A DNA stretch of 64,000 bases from Streptacidiphilus rugosus AM-16 (lineage in GTDB: Bacteria > Actinomycetota > Actinomycetes > Streptomycetales > Streptomycetaceae), in NCBI RefSeq assembly GCF_000744655.1, contig NZ_JQMJ01000004.1:6076001-6140000 (forward strand), given 5' to 3'. The translations under genes were made by a program, and so were the position numbers. Shown piece after piece: positions 1 through 8,581 of the stretch (position 1 is the first letter of the stretch; the number at the start of each line of letters is the position of its first letter). Under the pieces are notes generated by a model, which saw only the letters and a program-made list of their open reading frames with translations, had not been told where the DNA came from and did no database searches.

Positions 1-1446
1 CTCGTCGAGCGAGTACTGCGACATGTCCTTGCCGTAACCGGAGGCCTTGTAGCCGCCGTGGGGCATCTCGCTGATGATCGGGATGTGGTCGTTGACCCAC
101 ACGCAGCCGGCCTGGATCTCGCGGGTGGCGCGCAGCGCGCGGAAGGTGTTGGTGGTCCAGGCGGACGCGGCCAGGCCGTAGGGCGTGTCGTTGGCGAGCT
201 CGATGCCCTCGTCGTCGGTGTCGAAGGGCAGCACGACCAGGACCGGGCCGAAGAGCTCCTGCTGCACGATCTCGGCGTCCTGCGCGACGTCGGTGACCAG
301 CGTCGGGCGGTAGTAGGCGCCCTGGGTGAGGTCGGTGCCGTCGTGGCCCTTCTCGGGGGCGAAGCCGCCGGCCGCGACGGTGGCGCCGTAGCCGCGGGCG
401 CGCTCGACGAAGCCGGCGACGGAGTCGCGCTGGCGCTCGGAGACGAGCGGGCCGAGGTCGGTCTGCGGGTTGAACGGGTCGCCCAGGCGGATCGAGTCGA
501 AGATCTCGGCCGCACCGGCCACGAAGGCCTCGAAGAGCGGCCGCTGCACGTAGGCGCGGGTGGCGGCGGTGCAGTCCTGGCCGGTGTTGATCAGCGAGCC
601 GGCCGCGGCGCCGTTGATCGCGGCCTCCAGGTCGGCGTCGTCGAAGACCACGAAGGGCGCCTTGCCGCCGAGCTCCAGGTGGGTGCGCTTGACGGTCTGG
701 ACGGCGACCTCGCCGACGCGGGTGCCGACGCCGGTGGAGCCGGTGAAGGAGACCATGGAGACGTCGGGGTGGCCGATCAGGTACTCGCCGACGCTGCGGC
801 CCTTGCCGGTGATCACGTTGACGACGCCGTCGGGGATGCCCGCGTCGGTGCAGGCCTGGGCGAACATCAGCGAGGTCAGGGGGGTGAGCTCGGCCGGCTT
901 GAGCACGATGGTGTTGCCTGCGGCGATGGCCGGGAGGATCTTCCAGGCGGCCATCTGCAGCGGGTAGTTCCACGGCGCGATGGAGCCGACCACGCCGATC
1001 GCCTCGCGGCGGATCGAGGAGGTGTGCGAGCCGGACCACTCGCCGGTCGCCTTGCCCTCCAGGTTGCGGGCCGCGCCGGCGAAGAAGGCGGTGTTGTCGA
1101 CGGTGCCCGGTACGTCGAACTCGGTGGTCAGCTTGATCGGCTTGCCGGTCTGCGCGGACTCGACGCGGGCGAAGTCCTCGGCACGCTCGGCGAGGATCGC
1201 GGCGAGCCTGGTCAGGGCCTCGCTGCGGAAGGCCGGAGTGGCGCCGGACCACTCGGGGAAGGCCCGCTTGGCCGCGGCGACCGCGACGTCGACGTCGGCC
1301 GTCGAGGCGAGGTCGACGCGCTGGACCAGGCTGCCGTCGGCGGGGCTGGTGACGTCGTAGGTGTCTCCCGAGGTGCCCTTGCGCAGAGCGCCGTCGATGT
1401 ACTGGGCTCCGGCGTCGAAGCGGGTGCCGACGATGGTCCGGTCCAT
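1..1446 (-). CDS. Aldehyde dehydrogenase, gamma-aminobutyraldehyde dehydrogenase-like (3' end outside window)
   Basis: NAD-dependent oxidation of an aldehyde; the neighbourhood points to 4-aminobutyraldehyde from putrescine breakdown. 482 codons are present without a stop, so only about the last ten residues should be missing. Family marks seen are IAPWNYPLQMAAWK, FTGST, LELGGKAPFVVFDDAD and the catalytic Cys in NTGQDCTAATR. ATG at 1446 follows a GAGGAGA ribosome site. It is a diverged paralogue of the dehydrogenase at 4130-5566 and is transcribed away from the PucR-type regulator at 1661. Family assignment is firm; the exact aldehyde is inferred from context. Confidence 0.9.
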   Translation of the reverse strand, partial: MDRTIVGTRFDAGAQYIDGALRKGTSGDTYDVTSPADGSLVQRVDLASTADVDVAVAAAKRAFPEWSGATPAFRSEALTRLAAILAERAEDFARVESAQTGKPIKLTTEFDVPGTVDNTAFFAGAARNLEGKATGEWSGSHTSSIRREAIGVVGSIAPWNYPLQMAAWKILPAIAAGNTIVLKPAELTPLTSLMFAQACTDAGIPDGVVNVITGKGRSVGEYLIGHPDVSMVSFTGSTGVGTRVGEVAVQTVKRTHLELGGKAPFVVFDDADLEAAINGAAAGSLINTGQDCTAATRAYVQRPLFEAFVAGAAEIFDSIRLGDPFNPQTDLGPLVSERQRDSVAGFVERARGYGATVAAGGFAPEKGHDGTDLTQGAYYRPTLVTDVAQDAEIVQQELFGPVLVVLPFDTDDEGIELANDTPYGLAASAWTTNTFRALRATREIQAGCVWVNDHIPIISEMPHGGYKASGYGKDMSQYSLDE

Positions 1447-1660
1447 GGGTATCTCTCCTCGGGAGCGCGATGGGCTGCCTGCCCATCCTGCGACGATGCC
1501 CCGTCCCGGCAGGGGCGGGCAAGCGACAGTCTGCAAGGCGGATCCCCACCAGCATGACACGATGACAAGCTGCTGCATGGCGACACCTCGTTGCCGGAAT
1601 GTCGCCCCGGCCTGACACTATGAAGGCAGCTCAGCGCCGTCCCTTCCCGAAGGATGACCC

Positions 1661-3325
1661 ATGTTCCCCACCGTCGCCCGCGTCCTCGAACTGGACGTGG
1701 TCAGCCGCGGCCTGCCCGAGGTCGTGGCCGGGGCGCAGCATCTGGAACGGCCGGTGCGCTGGGTCCACGTCTCCGAGCTGGCCGACGTCGCGGGCGTGCT
1801 GCAGGGCGGCGAGCTGATCCTGACCACCGGCATCGCGCTGCCCGAGGACCGCGAGGGCCTGGCCCGCTACGTCCGCGAGCTCGCCGACATCGGCGCGGCC
1901 GGGCTGGTCGTCGAGTTCGGCCGCCGGTACTTCGACAGCCTGCCGCGCGCGCTGGTCCACGCGGCGGAGCAGCGCGGCCTGCCGCTCATCGTGCTCCGGC
2001 GCGAGCTGCGCTTCGTGGCGGTGACCGAAGCGGTGCACGCGCTGGTCGTCAACGCGCAGCTGGAGGAGCTGCGCTCCTCCGAGGAGATCCACCAGACCTT
2101 CAACGAGCTCGCCGTCGAGGGCGCCGAGCCGGTCGAGGTGGTCCGCCAGGTGGCGCGCATGGCGGGCGCGCCCGTGGTGCTGGAGAACCTCTCGCACCAG
2201 GTGCTCGCCTACGACACCGCCGGGCAGAACGCCCAGGTCGTACTGGCCGGCTGGGAGTCGCGCTCGCGCGGCATGCGGGCGAGCGGACGCACCGGCCACG
2301 ACCCGCGGACCGGCTGGCTGGTCACCTCGGTCGGCGCGCGCGGGCACGACTGGGGACGGCTGGTCCTGATCGGGCAGCCGAGCTCCGCCCAGGAGGACGC
2401 GGCCCCCGCCGCCGCCTCGCACCGCCACACCATGCTGGTCGAACGCGCGGCGGCGACGCTGGCGCTGAACCGGCTGATGGTCCGCGACCGGGAGACGCTG
2501 GAACGCCAGACCCACCGCACGCTGCTCAGCGGCATCCTGACCCACGCGCTGACCGTCTCCGACGTGGCGCTGCGGGCGTCCGCGCTGGGCGTGCCTCTGG
2601 AGGGCCGGAGGCTGGTCGGCGTGGTGCTGCGCCAGCGGCGCGGCCCGCTGCCCGCGGCGCTGGAGGCACAGGCACGGCTGCGGGACTTCACCGAGACGGC
2701 GGCGGCCGCGGTACGGGAACGCCGGCTGACGGCACTGGTCGGCGCGCTGGACGACGAGGCGGTCGGGGTCCTGGTCTCGCTCGGCCCGAAGGACGACGAG
2801 CACGCGGCACTGGACGGCTTCGCCGGCGTGCTGCGCCGGCTGGTCAAGGAGCAGGAGGACGGCCCCGAGCCGGTCATCGCGGTGGGCTCCTCCGTGGGCT
2901 CGGTCCGCGACGCCCGCCGCACGCTGGTCGAGGCGACCCAGGTCGCCGACGCGGCCCTGCACGACACCCCCGCCGGCGCGGGCGGCCGCTCGGCCTCCTA
3001 CTACCGCCTCCCCGACGTCCGGCTCCGCGGCCTGCTGCACCTGCTGCGCGACGACGCGCGCCTGCAGACCTATGTGGAGCGGGAGTTGGGCCCGCTGCTG
3101 GCCTACGACGCGGAGCACAACAGCCAGCTGATCTCGATGCTGCGGATCTACCTGGAGCAGGGCCGCAACAAGTCCGCGGCGGCGGACGCGGCGCACCTGT
3201 CCCGGCCGTCCTTCTACGACCGCCTGCACAAGGTGGAACGCGTGCTGGGCGTGGACCTGGACCAGGTGGAGTCCTGTCTGTCCCTGCACGTCGCCCTGCT
3301 CGCACTGGACGCGGTGCGGCGCTGA
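1661..3325 (+). CDS. PucR family transcriptional regulator
   Basis: 554 residues with the classic PucR layout. The N-terminal ligand domain (about 1-125) carries the ELADVAGVLQGGELILTTG motif. A CdaR/GGDEF-like middle follows (about 280-420). The C-terminal HTH_30 domain (about 480-550) contains NKSAAADAAHLSRPSFYDRL. Family members activate or repress nitrogen-compound catabolism (purines, GABA, polyamines). It is divergent from the aldehyde dehydrogenase at 1-1446 across 214 bp, so it probably controls that gene; that target is inference. The Lrp-type gene starts 9 bp downstream and is likely cotranscribed. Confidence 0.93.
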   Translation: MFPTVARVLELDVVSRGLPEVVAGAQHLERPVRWVHVSELADVAGVLQGGELILTTGIALPEDREGLARYVRELADIGAAGLVVEFGRRYFDSLPRALVHAAEQRGLPLIVLRRELRFVAVTEAVHALVVNAQLEELRSSEEIHQTFNELAVEGAEPVEVVRQVARMAGAPVVLENLSHQVLAYDTAGQNAQVVLAGWESRSRGMRASGRTGHDPRTGWLVTSVGARGHDWGRLVLIGQPSSAQEDAAPAAASHRHTMLVERAAATLALNRLMVRDRETLERQTHRTLLSGILTHALTVSDVALRASALGVPLEGRRLVGVVLRQRRGPLPAALEAQARLRDFTETAAAAVRERRLTALVGALDDEAVGVLVSLGPKDDEHAALDGFAGVLRRLVKEQEDGPEPVIAVGSSVGSVRDARRTLVEATQVADAALHDTPAGAGGRSASYYRLPDVRLRGLLHLLRDDARLQTYVERELGPLLAYDAEHNSQLISMLRIYLEQGRNKSAAADAAHLSRPSFYDRLHKVERVLGVDLDQVESCLSLHVALLALDAVRR

Positions 3326-3334
3326 TCTGACAGG

Positions 3335-3784
3335 GTGGGGCGCGTGGACGACATCGACCGGGCGATCCTTCGCGAGTTGCAGAGCGACGGGCGCATTCCC
3401 TACGCCGAGCTGGGGCCGAAGGTGGGACTCTCCCCCTCCGCGGCGCGGCAGCGGCTGCAACGACTGATCGACGCGAAGGCCGTGCAGGTCGTCGGCGTGA
3501 CGGACCCGATGGCGATGGGCGGCCAGGCGATGGCCCTACTCGGCATCAGGGTCGACGGCGACGCGCGGGCAGTGGCGGATGTCCTCGGCGGACGCGAGGA
3601 GGTCGTCTACTCGGTGCTGACCTCGGGCACGTTCGACCTGTTCGCCGAGGTGGTCTGCCGGGAGCCGCGAGCACTGCTGGACTTCATCAACGACGTGGTG
3701 CGGCCGATCGAGGGCGTGACCGCCGTGGAAAACTTCCCCTACTTCGGCATCCACACGCACCGCTTCGCCTGGGACGTCGGCTAG
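3335..3784 (+). CDS. Lrp/AsnC family transcriptional regulator
   Basis: 149 residues, normal for the family. An N-terminal winged HTH (DIDRAILRELQSDGRIPYAE, then LGPKVGLSPSAARQRLQRL) precedes a RAM ligand/oligomerisation domain (ALLGIRVDG to NFPYFGI). GTG at 3335 is used here; GTG at 3344 is an alternative. It lies 9 bp after the PucR-type gene in the same direction. It is a paralogue of the regulator at 5735-6217 and shares the VTDP and TSGTFDL/TAGSFDL blocks, so both may sense related amino or keto acids of the putrescine/GABA route. Confidence 0.92.
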   Translation: MGRVDDIDRAILRELQSDGRIPYAELGPKVGLSPSAARQRLQRLIDAKAVQVVGVTDPMAMGGQAMALLGIRVDGDARAVADVLGGREEVVYSVLTSGTFDLFAEVVCREPRALLDFINDVVRPIEGVTAVENFPYFGIHTHRFAWDVG

Positions 3785-3833
3785 GACGCGCTACCGGGAC
3801 GCGGGGAACCTGATGCAAGCGGGCAACCACAAC

Positions 3834-3936
3834 AGGGGCGCGGGGAACTGCGCGAGCAACCACCCTGTGCGGATGGCCCTGCTCGTTCGGCGACACACCA
3901 CACCGGGTGGCTTGTCGCGCAGTTCCACGCGCCCCT
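3834..3936. repeat. Long GC-rich inverted repeat, copy 1 of a dispersed family
   Basis: Left arm 3834-3865 and right arm 3905-3936 are near-perfect reverse complements of about 32 bp, built on the core GGGGCGCGGGGAACTGCGCG. The loop includes GCGGATGGCC. The same arms recur at 40537-40638 and 43180-43281. It sits downstream of the Lrp gene between convergent genes, so it may act as a transcription terminator. There is no coding potential beyond antisense shadows. Confidence 0.85.
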
Positions 3937-4095
3937 GGAGGGGCAACGGACCCACGTCCTGACCTGTCGCGCCCACGCGCCGCAGGCGCACATCAGCACA
4001 GCCCCGCCCCCCTGGAGGGGCAACGGACCCACGTCCTGACCTGTCGCGCCCACGCGCCGCAGGCGCAGATCAGCACAGCCCCGCGCCCCTGGAGG
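3932..4095. repeat. 77-bp tandem duplication in a convergent intergenic region
   Basis: Two almost identical 77-bp units (3932-4008 and 4009-4085) are followed by the first ten bases of a third (4086-4095). Each unit starts CCCCTGGAGG and carries a CGCGCC...GGCGC stem. The units differ at only about two positions. Together with the preceding inverted repeat they fill the 345 bp between the Lrp gene and the dehydrogenase stop. I see no gene here. Confidence 0.85.
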
Positions 4096-4129
4096 TGCAG
4101 CTACTGCCGGAGCGGACCGCAGACGAAAC

Positions 4130-5566
4130 TCAGCCCTCGATGGACGTCATCACGTGCTTGACGCGGGTGTAGTCCTCGAAGCCGTAGGCGCTGAGGTCCT
4201 TGCCGTAGCCGGACTTCTTGAAGCCGCCGTGGGGCATCTCCGCGACCAGCGGGATGTGGGTGTTGATCCACACCGCGCCGAAGTCCAGGCGCTTGGCCAT
4301 ACGCATGGCCCGCGCGTGGTCCTTCGTCCAGACCGAGGAGGCCAGCGCGAACTCGACGCCGTTGGCGTTGCGGACGGCCTCGGCCTCGTCGGAGAACTTC
4401 TGCACGGTGATGACCGGGCCGAAGACCTCGTTCTGGATGATCTCGTCGTCCTGGTTCAGGCCGGAGACGACGGTCGGGGCGTAGAAGTAGCCCTTGTCGC
4501 CGACCCGGTGGCCGCCGGCCTCGACCTTGGCGTGCGCCGGGAGGCGGTCGATGAAGCCGGTCACCTGGGCGAGCTGGTTGGCGTTGTTCAGCGGGCCGTA
4601 GAGCACGTCCTCGTCGTCCGGCTGACCGGTCTTCGTCTCGGACGCGGCCTTGGCCAGCGCCGCGACGAACTCGTCGTGGATCGACTCGTGCACCAGCACG
4701 CGGGTGGCGGCGGTGCAGTCCTGGCCGGCGTTGAAGTAGCCGGCCACCGAGATGCCCTCGACGGCGGAGTCGATGTCCGCGTCCTGGAAGACCACGACCG
4801 GGGCCTTGCCGCCCAGCTCCAGGTGGACGCGCTTGACGTCCTTCGCCGCGGAGCCCGCGACCTGGATGCCGGCGCGGACCGAGCCGGTGATGGAGGCCAT
4901 CGCCGGGGTCTCGTGCTCGACCATCAGACGGCCGGTCTCGCGGTCGCCGCATACGACGTTGAAGACGCCGGCGGGCAGGATCTGCCCGATGATCTCGGCC
5001 AGCAGCACCGTGGAGGCCGGGGTGGTGTCGGACGGCTTGAGCACGACCGTGTTGCCCGCCGCGATCGCCGGGGCGAACTTCCACACGGCCATCATCATCG
5101 GGTAGTTCCACGGCGCGACCTGCGCGCAGACGCCGACCGGCTCACGGCGGATGATCGAGGTCATCCCGTCCATGTACTCGGCGGCGGACTTGCCCTCCAG
5201 CATCCGGGCCGCACCCGCGAAGAAGCGGATCTGGTCCACCATCGGCGGGATCTCCTCCGAGGCGGTGAGCCCCAGCGGCTTGCCGGTGTTCTTGGACTCC
5301 ACCGCGACGAGCTCCTCGGCCCGCGCCTCGATCGCGTCGGCGATCTTCAGCAGGGCCAACTGGCGCTGCGAGGGGGTGGTGTCGCGCCACGCCTCGAACG
5401 CCGCGGCCGCGGCGTCCATGGCCGCGTTCACGTCGGCCTCGGCCGACAGCGGGGCGGTGGCGTAGACCTCGCCCGTCGTCGGGTCGATGACCTCGGTGGT
5501 GCGGCCGTCCGCCGCATCCGTGAACGCGCCGTTGATGTAGTTGCGCAGCTTCAGAAGCTCGCTCAC
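4130..5566 (-). CDS. Gamma-aminobutyraldehyde dehydrogenase
   Basis: 478 residues, the full length of the prr/patD type. It oxidises 4-aminobutyraldehyde to GABA with NAD(P) in putrescine catabolism. Visible marks are VAPWNYPMMMAVWKFAPAIA, ITGSVRAG, LELGGKAPVVVFQDADID, catalytic Cys in NAGQDCTAATR and the C-terminal PHGGFKKSGYGKD. GTG at 5566 follows GAGGAGAGG; the longer in-frame ATG upstream lacks such a site. It is divergent from the Lrp-type regulator and aminotransferase pair, which would supply its substrate, with palindromic candidate operators between them. Confidence 0.93.
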   Translation of the reverse strand: MSELLKLRNYINGAFTDAADGRTTEVIDPTTGEVYATAPLSAEADVNAAMDAAAAAFEAWRDTTPSQRQLALLKIADAIEARAEELVAVESKNTGKPLGLTASEEIPPMVDQIRFFAGAARMLEGKSAAEYMDGMTSIIRREPVGVCAQVAPWNYPMMMAVWKFAPAIAAGNTVVLKPSDTTPASTVLLAEIIGQILPAGVFNVVCGDRETGRLMVEHETPAMASITGSVRAGIQVAGSAAKDVKRVHLELGGKAPVVVFQDADIDSAVEGISVAGYFNAGQDCTAATRVLVHESIHDEFVAALAKAASETKTGQPDDEDVLYGPLNNANQLAQVTGFIDRLPAHAKVEAGGHRVGDKGYFYAPTVVSGLNQDDEIIQNEVFGPVITVQKFSDEAEAVRNANGVEFALASSVWTKDHARAMRMAKRLDFGAVWINTHIPLVAEMPHGGFKKSGYGKDLSAYGFEDYTRVKHVMTSIEG

Positions 5567-5666
5567 TTCGGACCTCTCCTCGACTTCGTGCTCGGGCGAC
5601 GTCGTTGTCGTCGCGCCAAGGGTAGCTCTGTACTGCGGTAATCGACAGACCCGCCGGAGAACAACG

Positions 5667-5717
5667 ATGGATTCAGTATCCATTTCAAGCGTTCGCGACG
5701 GATTCACTTGCGAACGC
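5667..5717. promoter_or_regulatory. Candidate Lrp-type operators between divergent dehydrogenase and regulator genes
   Basis: Two perfect inverted repeats lie in the divergent spacer: ATGGAT-N5-ATCCAT (5667-5683) and GCGTTCGC-N13-GCGAACGC (5689-5717). The half-site centres of the second are 21 bp apart, two helical turns, as expected for a dimeric regulator. The second overlaps the TTG that would start the longest form of the regulator, which favours GTG at 5735. Binding by the adjacent Lrp protein is inference. Confidence 0.5.
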
Positions 5718-5734
5718 GCGATCGATCAGGCATC

Positions 5735-6217
5735 GTGAGGGCCGTGGCCAACCGTGACCGGAACGCCAGCGTTCCTCTCGACTCCGTCTCCAAGGCGATC
5801 ATCGAACAGCTCCAGGAGGACGGGCGACGCCCGTACGCGAGCATCGGCAAGGCCGTCGGCCTGTCCGAAGCCGCCGTGCGCCAACGCGTCCAGAAGCTGC
5901 TCGACCAGGGTGTCATGCAGATCGTCGCCGTGACGGATCCGCTGACCGTCGGCTTCGCCCGACAGGCGATGGTCGGCATCACGGTGGAAGGTGATATCGA
6001 GCCGGTCGCCGACGCGTTGGCCGCCATGGACGAGGTGGCGTACGTCGTGGTCACCGCAGGCTCGTTCGACCTGATGGCCGAACTGATCTGCGAGGACGAC
6101 GAAGACCTCCTCGACCTGATCAACAAGCGCATCCGCGCGCTGCCCGGCGTGCGGAGAACCGAGAGTTTCGTTTACCTGAAGCTCCGGAAACAGACCTACA
6201 CCTGGGGTACCCGATGA
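5735..6217 (+). CDS. Lrp/AsnC family transcriptional regulator
   Basis: About 160 residues. The HTH (SKAIIEQLQEDGRRPYASIG, then KAVGLSEAAVRQRVQKLL) is followed by a RAM domain (MVGITVEGDIEPVADAL to ESFVYLKL). GTG at 5735 is preferred over TTG 5708, which lies in an operator-like palindrome; GTG 5744 is also possible. The stop overlaps the aminotransferase start by four bases (ATGA), so the two are translationally coupled. The likely role is substrate-responsive control of the aminotransferase and the divergent dehydrogenase, as inferred from position. Confidence 0.92.
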   Translation: MRAVANRDRNASVPLDSVSKAIIEQLQEDGRRPYASIGKAVGLSEAAVRQRVQKLLDQGVMQIVAVTDPLTVGFARQAMVGITVEGDIEPVADALAAMDEVAYVVVTAGSFDLMAELICEDDEDLLDLINKRIRALPGVRRTESFVYLKLRKQTYTWGTR

Positions 6218-7590
6218 GCGCCGAGCCGGTCGCCAAGGACCTTTCCAAGTCCGCCTACGACCACCTGTGGATGCACTTCACCCGCATGTCGTCGTACGAG
6301 AAGAACCCTGTGCCGACCATCGTGCGCGGCGAGGGCCAGTACATCTTCGACTCCAACGGTCGCAAGTACCTCGACGGCCTCGCCGGCCTGTTCGTGGTGC
6401 AGGCCGGCCACGGCCGCAAGGACCTGGCCGAGGTCGCCCGGAAGCAGGCCGAGGAGCTCGCCTTCTTCCCGATCTGGAGCTACGCCCACCCGAAGGCCGT
6501 CGAGCTGGCCGAGCGCCTGGCGAACTACGCCCCGGGCGACCTGAACAAGGTCTTCTTCACCACCGGTGGCGGCGAGGCCGTCGAGACCGCGTGGAAGCTG
6601 GCCAAGCAGTACTTCAAGCTGACCGGCGAGCCCACCAAGTACAAGGTGATCTCCCGCGCGGTGGCCTACCACGGCACCCCCCAGGGCGCCCTGTCCATCA
6701 CCGGCCTGCCGGCCCTGAAGGCCCCCTTCGAGCCGCTGGTCCCGGGCACCCACAAGGTCCCGAACACCAACATCTACCGCGCCCCGATCTTCGGCGACGA
6801 CCCGGAGGCCTTCGGCCGCTGGTGTGCCGACCAGATCGAGCAGCAGATCCTGTTCGAGGGCCCGGAAACCGTCGCCGCCGTCTTCCTGGAGCCGGTGCAG
6901 AACGCCGGTGGCTGCTTCCCGCCGCCGCCCGGGTACTTCCAGCGCGTGCGCGAGATCTGCGACCAGTACAACGTGCTGCTGGTCTCCGACGAGACCATCT
7001 GCGCCTTCGGCCGCCTCGGCACCATGTTCGCCTGTGACAAGTTCGACTTCATCCCGGACATGATCACCTGTGCCAAGGGCATGACCTCGGGCTACTCCCC
7101 GATCGGCGCCTGCATCATCTCCGACCGCCTGGCGGAGCCGTTCTACAAGCAGGACAACACCTTCCTGCACGGCTACACCTTCGGCGGCCACCCGGTCTCC
7201 TCCGCGGTCGCGCTGGCCAACCTCGACATCTTCGACAACGAGGGCCTGAACAAGCACGTCCTGGAGAACGAGAACGCGTTCCTCACGACCCTGCAGAAGC
7301 TGCACGACCTGCCGATCGTCGGCGACGTCCGCGGCAACGGCTTCTTCTACGGGATCGAGCTGGTGACCGACAAGGCCACCAAGGAGTCCTTCACCGACGA
7401 GCAGTGCGAGCGTGTGCTCTACGGCTTCCTCTCGAAGGCGCTCTTCGAGAACGGCCTGTACTGCCGCGCCGACGACCGTGGCGACCCGGTCATCCAGCTC
7501 TCGCCGCCGCTGACCTCGGACCAGGCGACCTTCGACGAGATCGAGGGCATCCTCCGCAGCGTGCTGACCGAGGCGTGGACGAAGCTGTAA
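6214..7590 (+). CDS. PLP-dependent omega-aminotransferase (putrescine/diamine:pyruvate type)
   Basis: 458 residues, fold type I class III aminotransferase. It would transfer an amino group from putrescine or another omega-amine to pyruvate or 2-oxoglutarate. Marks are FTTGGGEAVETAWKLAKQY (PLP phosphate site), AYHGTPQGALS, LLVSDETICAFGR (PLP-pyridine Asp) and the Schiff-base Lys in ITCAKGMTSGYSPIG. The pairing with an aminobutyraldehyde dehydrogenase suggests putrescine use; beta-alanine or GABA aminotransferase are alternatives. It is coupled to the upstream Lrp gene and followed by a strong hairpin terminator. Confidence 0.92.
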   Translation: MSAEPVAKDLSKSAYDHLWMHFTRMSSYEKNPVPTIVRGEGQYIFDSNGRKYLDGLAGLFVVQAGHGRKDLAEVARKQAEELAFFPIWSYAHPKAVELAERLANYAPGDLNKVFFTTGGGEAVETAWKLAKQYFKLTGEPTKYKVISRAVAYHGTPQGALSITGLPALKAPFEPLVPGTHKVPNTNIYRAPIFGDDPEAFGRWCADQIEQQILFEGPETVAAVFLEPVQNAGGCFPPPPGYFQRVREICDQYNVLLVSDETICAFGRLGTMFACDKFDFIPDMITCAKGMTSGYSPIGACIISDRLAEPFYKQDNTFLHGYTFGGHPVSSAVALANLDIFDNEGLNKHVLENENAFLTTLQKLHDLPIVGDVRGNGFFYGIELVTDKATKESFTDEQCERVLYGFLSKALFENGLYCRADDRGDPVIQLSPPLTSDQATFDEIEGILRSVLTEAWTKL

Positions 7591-7623
7591 GGCTTCCCCA
7601 GGGCTTTTCGTCACCACCCTCCG

Positions 7624-7666
7624 CCGCAGGGCGGTCCTGACCGGTAAGGTCGGGGCCGCCCTGCGG
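7624..7666 (+). terminator. Hairpin terminator after the aminotransferase
   Basis: Perfect 11-bp arms CCGCAGGGCGG and CCGCCCTGCGG, with a small inner GACC/GGTC stem, are followed by TGTTT. They start 33 bp past the aminotransferase stop. Confidence 0.75.
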
Positions 7667-7828
7667 TGTTTCCGTGAGGATTCCGTGCACATCTCGCAGG
7701 TATTCGGGCGAGAATCGGACACCCGAACGAGTGATAAACGCGACACGACGCCGAAAACGCCACGCAACCGGCACGGGGCTCCCTCGTTCTAGTCTGTGAG
7801 CCACCATCTCGCTGCAGCGGAGGAAGCC

Positions 7829-8581
7829 GTGAGCGTCGCCCCACCTGACAACGACGTGCTGTGGGCACGCGCGCTGGTCAAATCGCATCACGGCACCCCC
7901 GCCCTGCGCGGCATCTCACTCGGCGTGCGCGAGGGCGAGGTGCTGGCCGTCGCCGGCCCGCGCGGCTGCGGCAAGTCCACCCTGCTCGACGTGCTCAGCG
8001 GCCTGCTCCCCGCCGACGAGGGGGAGATCTGGTTCAACAGCTCCCCCGTCCACACCCTCGGCCGGGCCGGCCGCGAGCGGCTGCGCCGGGAACGCTTCGG
8101 CTACGTCGGCCCGCTGCCGCAGCTCGTGCCCGAGCTCAACGCCAGGGAGAACGTCGCACTGCCGATGCTGCTGGCCGGGCTGCCCAGGAAGGCGGCCGCC
8201 ACGACGGCGAGCGAGTGGCTGGAGCGCCTCGACGTCGCCGACTGCGCCAAGCGCCGTCCGGCCGAGCTGCTGCAGGACCAGCGCCAGCGCATCGCCGTCG
8301 CACGCGCGCTGGCTCCGGCCCCGGCCGTGGTCTTCGCCGACGAGCCGACGGCCCCGCTGCACCGCGAGTCGCAGGACCAGGTGATGCGGATACTGCTCGC
8401 CGCGTCGCGGTCCCACAAGATCACCCTTATTCTGGCGACACACGACGCGAGCGTGGCCAGATACGCCAACCGGGTGGCGGTGATGGCGGACGGAAGGCTC
8501 GCCACCCCTGTCGACGCCCGGGACGCCGTCGCGCTGAGTGAGCTCGAAGAGGACGCCCGCACGTGTTCTACCTCCGCGTAG
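7829..8581 (+). CDS. ABC transporter ATP-binding protein with degenerate signature motif
   Basis: 250 residues from GTG 7829, which follows GGAGGAAGCC. It resembles LolD/MacB-type ATPases that pair with FtsX-like permeases. Walker A is GPRGCGKST (about 43-51), Walker B is VVFADEP (about 168-174) and the H-loop is ATHD. The usual LSGGQ is replaced by LLQDQ and the D-loop region reads PTAPLHRE instead of PTGALD. ATP binding looks possible but hydrolysis may be altered. The 3' end overlaps the next gene by 19 bases, so they form one operon; substrate unknown. Confidence 0.85.
   Translation: MSVAPPDNDVLWARALVKSHHGTPALRGISLGVREGEVLAVAGPRGCGKSTLLDVLSGLLPADEGEIWFNSSPVHTLGRAGRERLRRERFGYVGPLPQLVPELNARENVALPMLLAGLPRKAAATTASEWLERLDVADCAKRRPAELLQDQRQRIAVARALAPAPAVVFADEPTAPLHRESQDQVMRILLAASRSHKITLILATHDASVARYANRVAVMADGRLATPVDARDAVALSELEEDARTCSTSA

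Noticed and set aside
5708-5734. TTG start that would lengthen the Lrp-type protein at 5735
   Set aside because: It lies inside a perfect palindrome, and the extra residues are not typical of the family.
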